A DNA stretch of 64,000 nt from JBJYIN01 sp046237015 (lineage in GTDB: Bacteria > Pseudomonadota > Gammaproteobacteria > Enterobacterales > Enterobacteriaceae): assembly GCF_046237015.1 (NCBI RefSeq), contig NZ_JBJYIN010000013.1, positions 66,791-130,790 of the forward strand, given 5' to 3'. The notes under the pieces were generated by a model. That model ran no database searches. It was not told where the DNA came from and saw only the letters and a list, made by a program, of their open reading frames with translations. Positions 17,074 to 23,597 of the stretch are shown here, piece after piece. Both the position numbers and the translations under genes were made by a program. Every line of letters begins with the position of its first letter. The stretch's first letter is position 1.

Positions 17074-17129
17074 TCCTTCAGTGACGAGGGAATACGTCAG
17101 GGAAATCTAACATAAAGGTATTATTTAAC

Positions 17130-17600
17130 ATGTCTGAACAAAACAACGCTGAAATGTCTTTCCAAATCCAACGTATCTACACCAAGGATATTTCTTTCGA
17201 AGCGCCGAACGCACCACAGGTATTCCAGCAGGAATGGCAGCCAGAAGTAAAACTGGATCTGGATACCGCTTCCAGCCAACTGGCTGATGATATTTATGAA
17301 GTGGTGCTGCGTGTTACCGTGACCGCGTCTTTAGGTGAAGAAACAGCATTTTTGTGTGAAGTTCAGCAGGGTGGTATTTTTACCGTTGGTGGTCTTGAAG
17401 GCACACAATTGGCGCATTGTCTGGGGGCTTATTGCCCGAACATCCTGTTCCCTTATGCGCGTGAATGCATTACCAGCCTGGTATCTCGCGGAACCTTCCC
17501 GCAGTTAAATCTGGCTCCGGTAAACTTTGATGCGTTGTTCATGAATTATTTACAACAGCAGACCGACGGCGAAGGTGCGGCTGCTTCTCAGGATGCCTGA
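17130..17600 (+). CDS. secB: Protein-export chaperone SecB
   Basis: 156 residues. It is acidic and matches SecB throughout: FQIQRIYTKDISFEAPNAPQVF, the conserved EVVLRVTVTA strand, and FLCEVQQGGIFTVGGL with GAYCPNILFPYARECI. SecB is a cytosolic tetramer that holds presecretory proteins unfolded and passes them to SecA. AAAGGT lies upstream of the ATG. The stop overlaps the gpsA start by one base (TGATG), giving the conserved secB-gpsA-cysE order. Confidence 0.98.
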   Translation: MSEQNNAEMSFQIQRIYTKDISFEAPNAPQVFQQEWQPEVKLDLDTASSQLADDIYEVVLRVTVTASLGEETAFLCEVQQGGIFTVGGLEGTQLAHCLGAYCPNILFPYARECITSLVSRGTFPQLNLAPVNFDALFMNYLQQQTDGEGAAASQDA

Positions 17601-18619
17601 TGAACGCGCTTGACGCTTCCATGACTGTCATCGGTGCCGGTTCATACGGCACCGCATTAGCCATCACATTGGCGCGTAACGGCCATCGCGTTGTGCTTTG
17701 GGGACATAGCCCTGAACATATCCGAACGTTACAGGCGGCTCGTTGTAATCAAGCCTTTTTGCCTGATGTTCCGTTTCCTGAGACGCTGGAATTGGAAACC
17801 GATCTGGCGCGGGCGTTAGCGGCGAGTAAAAATGTGCTGGTAGTGGTGCCCAGCCATGTTTTTGGTGATGTACTCCGTCAGATCAAGCCTCACTTGCGTG
17901 CGGATGCCCGTATTGTATGGGCGACGAAAGGTCTGGAAGCGGAAACCGGGCGTTTGCTACAGGATGTGGCGCGTGATGCGCTAGGTGAATCTATTCCCCT
18001 TGCGGTGGTTTCCGGCCCGACGTTTGCGAAAGAATTGGCGGCGGGTTTGCCAACTGCGATTGCTCTGGCCGCAACGGATAGTGATTTTGCTGATGATCTT
18101 CAGCGTCTTCTCCACTGCGGTAAAAGTTTCCGGGTGTATAGCAACCCGGATTTTATCGGTGTACAGCTTGGTGGAGCGGTAAAGAATGTGATTGCGATCG
18201 GTGCCGGAATGTCTGATGGTATCGGTTTTGGCGCGAATGCCCGCACCGCGCTGATTACGCGCGGCTTGGCTGAGATGACTCGACTCGGCGTTGCGCTGGG
18301 GGCCGATCCTTCAACCTTCATGGGGATGGCTGGCCTGGGCGATCTGGTTCTGACGTGTACGGATAACCAATCGCGTAACCGGCGTTTCGGTATGATGTTG
18401 GGGCAAGGGATGGGAGTAGAGGAAGCGCAGGGGACGATTGGGCAGGTTGTTGAAGGATACCGCAATACGAAGGAAGTCTTGGCGTTGGCACAGCGCTACG
18501 GCGTTGAAATGCCGATTACCGAGCAACTGTGGCAAGTGTTGTATTGTGGTAAAGATGCGCGTGATGCAGCCTTAAGTTTGTTGGGACGTACGAGTAAAGA
18601 CGAAAGCGCTCGATTATAA
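17600..18619 (+). CDS. gpsA: Glycerol-3-phosphate dehydrogenase [NAD(P)+] GpsA
   Basis: 339 residues. The N-terminal Rossmann motif IGAGSYGTALAITLARNGH binds NAD(P)H. SGPTFAKEL and GGAVKNVIAIGAGMSDG carry the catalytic Lys residues, and GLGDLVLTCTDNQSRNRRFG is the family signature. It makes sn-glycerol-3-phosphate from dihydroxyacetone phosphate for phospholipid synthesis. It is translationally coupled to secB through the shared base of TGATG. Confidence 0.98.
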   Translation: MNALDASMTVIGAGSYGTALAITLARNGHRVVLWGHSPEHIRTLQAARCNQAFLPDVPFPETLELETDLARALAASKNVLVVVPSHVFGDVLRQIKPHLRADARIVWATKGLEAETGRLLQDVARDALGESIPLAVVSGPTFAKELAAGLPTAIALAATDSDFADDLQRLLHCGKSFRVYSNPDFIGVQLGGAVKNVIAIGAGMSDGIGFGANARTALITRGLAEMTRLGVALGADPSTFMGMAGLGDLVLTCTDNQSRNRRFGMMLGQGMGVEEAQGTIGQVVEGYRNTKEVLALAQRYGVEMPITEQLWQVLYCGKDARDAALSLLGRTSKDESARL

Positions 18620-18746
18620 TCACTTCATATTCTTCCGCGCATTTTGGGTGCAAGGGGATCATCATGCCTTTTGTTTATTGGTAACAACAGAAGTTTTCCC
18701 ATAATAAAAATTGAGTTGCGATGTGTGGGTTGTGGAGAGTCATGCA

Positions 18747-19568
18747 ATGTCGATAGAAGAGCTGGAACTGGTCTGGAAAAATATTAAGGTCGAAGCGCGC
18801 AAGCTTGCAGATTGTGAACCTATGCTGGCCAGCTTTTTCCACGCCACATTACTCAAACATGAAAATCTGGGCAGTGCGCTGAGTTACATGTTAGCGAATA
18901 AGTTGGCGAATCCGATTATGCCTGCGATTGCGATCCGAGAGGTTGCAGAAGAAGCCTATCATGCTGACCCGCATATGATTGTATCGGCAGCGCGTGATAT
19001 TCAGGCTGTTTGCCTGCGAGACCCGGCGGTAGATAAATATTCGACCCCATTGCTGTATCTGAAGGGATTTCACGCATTACAGGCCTACCGTATTGGGCAC
19101 TGGCTTTGGTTACAGGACCGCAAGGCGCTCGCTATCTATTTTCAAAATCAGATTTCCGTTTCATTTGGTGTCGATATTCACCCTGCGGCCACGATTGGCT
19201 GTGGGATCATGCTCGATCACGCGACAGGTATTGTGATCGGGGAAACCGCCGTCGTGGAAAATGATGTCTCTATTTTGCAGTCCGTTACGCTTGGTGGTAC
19301 GGGCAAGACCAGCGGCGATCGCCATCCAAAGATCCGGGAAGGCGTGATGATCGGTGCGGGAGCCAAGATTCTGGGAAATATCGAAGTGGGGCGCGGTGCC
19401 AAAATTGGTGCTGGGTCGGTGGTGTTGCAACCCGTACCGCCGCATACTACGGCGGCTGGCGTTCCGGCTCGTATTGTTGGGCGACCAGAAACGGATAAAC
19501 CAGCCATGGATATGGATCAGTACTTTAACGGTATCAACCGTGGTTTCGAATATGGCGATGGTATTTAG
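18747..19568 (+). CDS. cysE: Serine O-acetyltransferase CysE
   Basis: 273 residues from the ATG at 18747, equal to E. coli CysE and preceded by GGAGAG. An in-frame extension of 12 codons to 18711 is not conserved. The N-terminal alpha-helical domain (EELELVWKNIKVEA to about 140) is followed by a left-handed beta-helix of hexapeptide repeats: DIHPAATIGCGIMLDHATGIVIGE (catalytic His), VTLGGTGKTSGDRHPKI and VVLQPVPPHTTAAGVPARIVG. It makes O-acetylserine, the cysteine precursor, and is feedback-inhibited by cysteine in characterised relatives. It lies 127 bases after gpsA. Confidence 0.97.
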   Translation: MSIEELELVWKNIKVEARKLADCEPMLASFFHATLLKHENLGSALSYMLANKLANPIMPAIAIREVAEEAYHADPHMIVSAARDIQAVCLRDPAVDKYSTPLLYLKGFHALQAYRIGHWLWLQDRKALAIYFQNQISVSFGVDIHPAATIGCGIMLDHATGIVIGETAVVENDVSILQSVTLGGTGKTSGDRHPKIREGVMIGAGAKILGNIEVGRGAKIGAGSVVLQPVPPHTTAAGVPARIVGRPETDKPAMDMDQYFNGINRGFEYGDGI

Positions 19569-19662
19569 TACTGTTCAACTAATATTGTAAACGGTGTCAT
19601 AATGACTTATTGATGATATTTGGAAAGCCATTTCAGATTATCCCTATACTGAATATGCATGG

Positions 19663-19722
19663 ATGAAACTGATAATTATTATTGCAATCTTAATCATCCT
19701 AGCTATATGCTATTTTATATAA
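19663..19722 (+). CDS. Possible 19-residue membrane peptide
   Basis: ATG at 19663 encodes MKLIIIIAILIILAICYFI, a single hydrophobic helix, with the stop TAA overlapping the ribosome-binding site (AAGGG, 19721-19725) of the downstream lipoprotein gene. The frame stays open upstream for 18 more codons (DDIWKAISDYPYTEYAW) without a good start. There is no clear Shine-Dalgarno site before the ATG. It may be a real small membrane protein, a leader peptide coupled to the lipoprotein gene, or the tail of a decayed gene. Confidence 0.25.
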   Translation: MKLIIIIAILIILAICYFI

Positions 19723-19732
19723 GGGATTAATC

Positions 19733-20416
19733 TTGAAACGCACAACATTACTCATCATTTCTGCCGCGCTTATGCTCTCTGGCTGTGCTTCTATCCTTCC
19801 TGAAATATCCCCCCTCTCAACTCAGGAAACTTCAGTGACTCAGCAATCCATCGTTGATGGCAAAACGACGATACAAGAACTCACGGAAAAATACGGAGAG
19901 AATACTGGCAAGGCTCCACTTGTCAGCGGGAAGAACGTGCTCTATTGGGTAAAAAACAAGTCTGAATTTGGCTATAATGCGGTTGCCGTCACTCGGCTCA
20001 GTGTGCTCGAAGAAAATGGCATAGTAAAAAGGCATGCGATTATTCGCCATGATCACAAATATCGTAATGATTTTCTGGGGAATACGACACAAGATGATAT
20101 TTCCAAGACCATAAAAGAGGGTGTCACGACAGAAAGTAGTGTTGAAGCGAAATATGGAGAACCATACGAATACTCATTTAATGATGATGGGGATCGCATA
20201 ATGGTTTATGTCTGGAATAATATTTCAAATGATACATCCAGAATGGTTCCGATATTGGGTGAACTATCTGGGACGCAATCGGGCAGTGTCCGTTCGCTCC
20301 TTGTGACCCTGAATATTGATAATACGGTTAAATCCTGGGTGCTGAATTCAAAAGCGGTAAAACGTGGCGTTGGGGCGTTGAATGCTTCTGCCTTTGAGGA
20401 AGTCAAAGAACGCTAG
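19733..20416 (+). CDS. Lipoprotein with two BamE-like motifs
   Basis: 227 residues, TTG start at 19733 with AAGGG 7 bases upstream. The signal is a classic lipoprotein type: MKRTTLLIISAALMLSGC with the lipobox LSGC and Cys18. Two segments, DGKTTIQELTEKYGE (42-56) and EGVTTESSVEAKYGEP (129-144), share the pattern G-TT-x3-(V/L)-x3-YG, like the SmpA/OmlA/BamE fold. A tandem pair suggests an outer-membrane assembly or scaffolding role, but that is inference. Residue 19 after the Cys is Ala, so outer-membrane sorting is expected. The gene lies alone between cysE and pagP; I do not recognise it further. Confidence 0.7.
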   Translation: MKRTTLLIISAALMLSGCASILPEISPLSTQETSVTQQSIVDGKTTIQELTEKYGENTGKAPLVSGKNVLYWVKNKSEFGYNAVAVTRLSVLEENGIVKRHAIIRHDHKYRNDFLGNTTQDDISKTIKEGVTTESSVEAKYGEPYEYSFNDDGDRIMVYVWNNISNDTSRMVPILGELSGTQSGSVRSLLVTLNIDNTVKSWVLNSKAVKRGVGALNASAFEEVKER

Positions 20417-20420
20417 TCTT

Positions 20421-20519
20421 GTGGTATTCGATTTAATATTCTTCTTTCTTATGGCCATGCCTGCACAAGCAGGTATGTGCCCGAATCCCTATTGTATGTG
20501 CTTGCCGTCTACATATTGA
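20421..20519 (+). CDS. Possible secreted Cys-rich mini-peptide
   Basis: A GTG at 20421, four bases after the lipoprotein stop, opens a 32-codon frame encoding MVFDLIFFFLMAMPAQA followed by GMCPNPYCMCLPSTY. The first part is a convincing signal peptide with an AQA|G cleavage site. The mature part would be a 15-residue peptide with three Cys in C-x5-C-x-C. No ribosome-binding site is present at the usual distance, although the close spacing could allow coupling to the lipoprotein gene. It could equally be chance or the decayed end of a longer gene. Confidence 0.3.
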   Translation: MVFDLIFFFLMAMPAQAGMCPNPYCMCLPSTY

Positions 20520-20868
20520 TATTTTTTCATCATGAATGGCGGATGAGGTTCAGTGTAACACTGTCAGTTGACATTTCGTGATGGAAAAAAGGTGCTACCC
20601 CGGTTTTCTACTGGTTTCTGGCGCATCAACGCCGATAGACAAGGTGGTTTTTTGTCATTCTGGCTAAGATATATCTTAAAGATTGTCTGCAATATCAATC
20701 TATTTAACCACGATTGTCATTCATGCCTTCATAATGCACAACTTTAATTGCTAGCCCGTATAGGCAGATTACGTGAACTAAACTATATATTTTGGTAACG
20801 ATCAGAATAGCTTTGTCTGGATCACCTTTTTTTGAATGGAATCGTGACGCTGTTACAGAGAACTTTAT
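20520..20868. other. Non-coding region upstream of pagP
   Basis: 349 bases without a believable gene. It contains the 14-base palindrome TAAGATATATCTTA (20667-20680) and should hold the pagP promoter. I looked for tandem PhoP half-sites, which control pagP in some enterobacteria, and saw none convincing. Confidence 0.5.
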
Positions 20869-21507
20869 ATGCATTTGAAGCGAACTTTAATCACGCTGAG
20901 TTTGATTACACCAACCGTTGTCCCTTTTTTGAGCTACGCAGCAGAAAGCGTAAATAACACGAGCAGCATGGAAAACCCTGTATCTGTCTCGGCGGATTCT
21001 ACTGATTTTGCGTCGAATAAGCAGGATGAAAGCTGGTGGCAGAGAAGTAAAAATAACCTGTCTACGACCTGGAATGAACCACAGAGTCATGATATTTATA
21101 TCCCTGCTATCACGTGGCATAACCGCTGGACGTACGATAAAGATAAGACAGACAAATATAATGAAAGGCCATGGGGTGCGGGCTATGGCGTTTCTCGTCT
21201 GGATAAAGATGGGGATTGGCACGGGCTTTATATTATGGCGTTCAAAGACTCTTATAACAAATGGGAGCCTATCGGCGGTTACGGTTATGAAAAGCGCTGG
21301 CGGCCAACTCGCGATCAAGATTTTCAATTGGGTTTGGGGTTTACGGCTGGTGCAACGATGCGTGATAACTGGAAATATATTCCGATTCCGGTACTGTTGC
21401 CATTAGCATCAATAAGTTATAACAAACTCTCTTTCCAGGCGACTTACATCCCTGGAACATACAATAACGGTAATGTTTTCTTTGCTTGGTTTAGATGGCA
21501 GATTTAA
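20869..21507 (+). CDS. pagP: Lipid A palmitoyltransferase PagP
   Basis: 212 residues. A signal peptide (to about residue 25) is followed by a Ser/Asn-rich linker of some 30 residues, longer than in E. coli PagP (186 in total), then the barrel. Catalytic residues are all present: His84 in AITWHNRW, and Asp127-Ser128 in MAFKDSYNKWEP. The eight-strand outer-membrane barrel ends in the aromatic pattern VFFAWFRWQI. PagP moves palmitate from phospholipid to lipid A, aiding resistance to cationic peptides. It complements the LPS core genes at the left of the window but is a separate single-gene unit. Confidence 0.95.
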   Translation: MHLKRTLITLSLITPTVVPFLSYAAESVNNTSSMENPVSVSADSTDFASNKQDESWWQRSKNNLSTTWNEPQSHDIYIPAITWHNRWTYDKDKTDKYNERPWGAGYGVSRLDKDGDWHGLYIMAFKDSYNKWEPIGGYGYEKRWRPTRDQDFQLGLGFTAGATMRDNWKYIPIPVLLPLASISYNKLSFQATYIPGTYNNGNVFFAWFRWQI

Positions 21508-21521
21508 TTCTTAGGCTACGC

Positions 21522-21549
21522 GCCTCTTTTATTTTACAAAAAAAGAGGC
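21522..21549 (+). terminator. Hairpin after pagP
   Basis: GCCTCTTTT pairs with AAAAGAGGC around a 10-base AT-rich loop, 14 bases after the pagP stop. There is no downstream U-run, so it is only a likely transcript end. Confidence 0.45.
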
Positions 21550-21752
21550 ACTATTCTTTCGGTAACGGTAGATATTAATAGAATATATTTAACGACCCAG
21601 ATACCATCTCAGTAGAAGTTATTTAACAGAGTATCTCTTGATTATTGCGTTTTTGTTTGTCTGTTTTTTAATCTAATGTAAACCGCATTGACTGAAACTC
21701 ATTCAGTCATCTCCGCTACAATGGCGCTACTTTCTTCTCAGCGGGTGTTGTC

Positions 21753-22652
21753 GTGCCATTACTTACCATCACCACTATCTTGTGGGCATTTTCATTCAGC
21801 CTGATTGGCGAATATCTGGCGGGTCAGGTTGATAGCTGGTTTTCTGCGATGTTTCGTCTGACGGCGGCGGCAGTCGTGTTTTTGCCATTCTTACGCTTTC
21901 GGGGCTATGCGCCACGCGTCATTTTCTTGTATCTGTTAGTGGGCGCTTGCCAACTGGGTATTATGTACCTGTTCGTCTTTCAGGCTTACCTGTATCTGAC
22001 CGTACCTGAGTTTTTACTCTTTACGGTGATGACGCCGCTGTACGTCACGCTGATTTATGATTTGCTTGCCCGGCAGCGTCTGCGCTGGGGCTATGTCATG
22101 AGTGCGTTGTTGGCAGTATTTGGCGCAGCCGTGATCCATTATCACGGTGTGAGTGAACATTTCTGGTGGGGATTCCTGCTGGTGCAGGCGGCTAACGTGT
22201 GTTTTGCCGCAGGTCAGGTTGGCTATAAGCGCCTGATGGAGATTCATCCGGTGCCGCAGCACTGTGCATTTTCCTGGTTTTATCTGGGTGCCGCGATCGT
22301 GACGATAACCGCGTGGCTGCTCTTCGGCAATCTGGATAAATTACCGACCACAACCTTGCAGTGGGGCGTACTGCTCTGGTTGGGGGTTGGCGCTTCCGGC
22401 CTGGGCTATTTTATGTGGAACTACGGCGCAACCCAGGTGGATGCCGGAACGCTTAGCATAATGAATAACTTTCACGTGCCGGCTGGGCTTTTGGTCAACT
22501 TTGCCATCTGGCATAAGACGCCAGACTGGTTGAGCTTTATTGTGGGGACGATGATTATTATGTCCTCGCTGTGGGTACACCGGCGTTGGGTCGTGAAGCG
22601 TCCTTCACAAACGGTAAGTGTTCACAAGCGTGCTGACGCGCCGAACGAATAA
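21753..22652 (+). CDS. yigM: Biotin transporter YigM (EamA/DMT superfamily)
   Basis: 299 residues, the same length as E. coli YigM, GTG start at 21753. About ten membrane helices form two EamA repeats. Conserved stretches include AYLYLTVPEFLLFTVMTPLY, GYKRLMEIHPVPQHCAFSWFYLG and GYFMWNYGATQVDAGTLSIMNN. YigM (BioP) is the high-affinity biotin uptake carrier. The position next to metR is the conserved one. Its last 95 bases overlap the 3' end of metR on the opposite strand. Confidence 0.93.
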   Translation: MPLLTITTILWAFSFSLIGEYLAGQVDSWFSAMFRLTAAAVVFLPFLRFRGYAPRVIFLYLLVGACQLGIMYLFVFQAYLYLTVPEFLLFTVMTPLYVTLIYDLLARQRLRWGYVMSALLAVFGAAVIHYHGVSEHFWWGFLLVQAANVCFAAGQVGYKRLMEIHPVPQHCAFSWFYLGAAIVTITAWLLFGNLDKLPTTTLQWGVLLWLGVGASGLGYFMWNYGATQVDAGTLSIMNNFHVPAGLLVNFAIWHKTPDWLSFIVGTMIIMSSLWVHRRWVVKRPSQTVSVHKRADAPNE

Positions 22653-23493
22653 ACGCATCAATCACCGGTTGGCGCTGTTCTCCATCGCGAACGGCAGCGT
22701 ACAACCGGCTCCAAAGTCCATCACCCAGCGATTTAGTCACAATTAACCCCTGACGCTCGAAGCTTTCCACAACCCAGTGTGGTAGTGCGGCGATGCCCAT
22801 ACGGGCGGCGACCATCTGAATCAGCAGCAGCGTATTATCCACGCTTTTTAGCGCAGGGCTGACGCCTGCTGGTTGCAAAAAGTGACGCCAGACATCCAGT
22901 CGCTGTCGTTGTACCGGGTAGATCATCAGGGTTTCTGCGCTGAAATCTTCCGGTTCGATTTTTTCTTTGTTTGCCAGTGGATGCTCGGGAGCCAGCACTA
23001 GCCTGACTTCAAAATCAAACAGAGGCGAATAGTGCAGGCCGCTGCGCGGCATGATGTCGGAGGTCATGACCAGATCCAACTCGCCTTGCTGGAGGGCGGG
23101 TTGAGGGTCGAACGTCACGCCAGATTTAAAATCCATCACCACCTGTGGCCAATGGTGATGAAACTCGTCCAGCGCAGGCGTCAGCCATTGAATACAGCTG
23201 TGACACTCAATGGCCAGACGTAGGGTTGTTTGGTGCGGCTCATGACAGGCCTGCAACGCCTGCTGGATCTGTGGCAACACCTGCTCTGCCAACTGCAACA
23301 GAATTTCTCCCTGAGGCGTAAAGCGCAGCGGTTGGCTTTTACGCACGAATAGCCTGAATCCAAGGCGTTGTTCCAGATCGCTGAACTGGTGGGACAGTGC
23401 TGACTGCGTTTGATGAAGTACGGCAGCGGCGGCGGCTAGCGACCCGGTATTACGCAGGGCTTGTAATGTTCGCAGGTGTTTCAATTCGATCAT
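22558..23493 (-). CDS. metR: LysR-type regulator MetR
   Basis: 311 residues. The N-terminal winged helix (IELKHLRTLQALRNTGSLAAAAAVLHQTQSALSHQ, about 2-60) binds DNA; the rest is the LysR effector domain (about 90-300). In characterised enterobacteria MetR activates metE and metH with homocysteine as co-regulator, and represses itself. It is divergent from metE across 104 bases, the conserved arrangement. Its C-terminal 30 codons overlap yigM tail to tail. Confidence 0.96.
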   Translation of the reverse strand: MIELKHLRTLQALRNTGSLAAAAAVLHQTQSALSHQFSDLEQRLGFRLFVRKSQPLRFTPQGEILLQLAEQVLPQIQQALQACHEPHQTTLRLAIECHSCIQWLTPALDEFHHHWPQVVMDFKSGVTFDPQPALQQGELDLVMTSDIMPRSGLHYSPLFDFEVRLVLAPEHPLANKEKIEPEDFSAETLMIYPVQRQRLDVWRHFLQPAGVSPALKSVDNTLLLIQMVAARMGIAALPHWVVESFERQGLIVTKSLGDGLWSRLYAAVRDGEQRQPVIDAFIRSARQHACEHLPFVKDASRPNAGVPTART

Positions 23494-23505
23494 GAGAGTC
23501 CTTCA
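23493..23505. promoter_or_regulatory. Candidate MetR site in the metR-metE gap
   Basis: TGAGAGTCCTTCA is one base from the TGAA-N5-TTCA MetR consensus and touches the metR start codon. Further TTCA and TGAA half-sites follow (23502-23505, 23514-23517). This placement suits MetR binding upstream of the metE promoter. Confidence 0.4.
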
Positions 23506-23528
23506 CAGTGACAGTGAATAAATTGCGC

Positions 23529-23557
23529 TTGTTATTAATACACTACCTGCGGATTAT
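23529..23557 (+). promoter_or_regulatory. Candidate metE promoter
   Basis: TTGTTA (23529-23534) and GATTAT (23552-23557) are separated by 17 bases. The pair lies between the MetR-like half-sites and the Met boxes, as expected for an activator-dependent promoter of moderate strength. Confidence 0.4.
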
Positions 23558-23581
23558 GGATGTGTAAACATCTGGACGGCT
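23558..23581 (+). promoter_or_regulatory. Tandem Met boxes (MetJ operator) before metE
   Basis: Three adjacent 8-mers, GGATGTGT, AAACATCT and GGACGGCT, match the AGACGTCT Met box at roughly 6-7 of 8 positions each when purine/pyrimidine variants are allowed. They lie just downstream of the candidate metE -10 box and end 5 bases before GAGGA, the metE ribosome-binding site. MetJ with S-adenosylmethionine binds such tandem arrays and represses metE. Confidence 0.6.
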
Positions 23582-23597
23582 AAATGAGGAATTAATG

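Noticed and set aside
20520..20868. PhoP box upstream of pagP
   Set aside because: No pair of GTTTA-type half-sites with correct spacing was found; only a TAAGATATATCTTA palindrome of unknown meaning.
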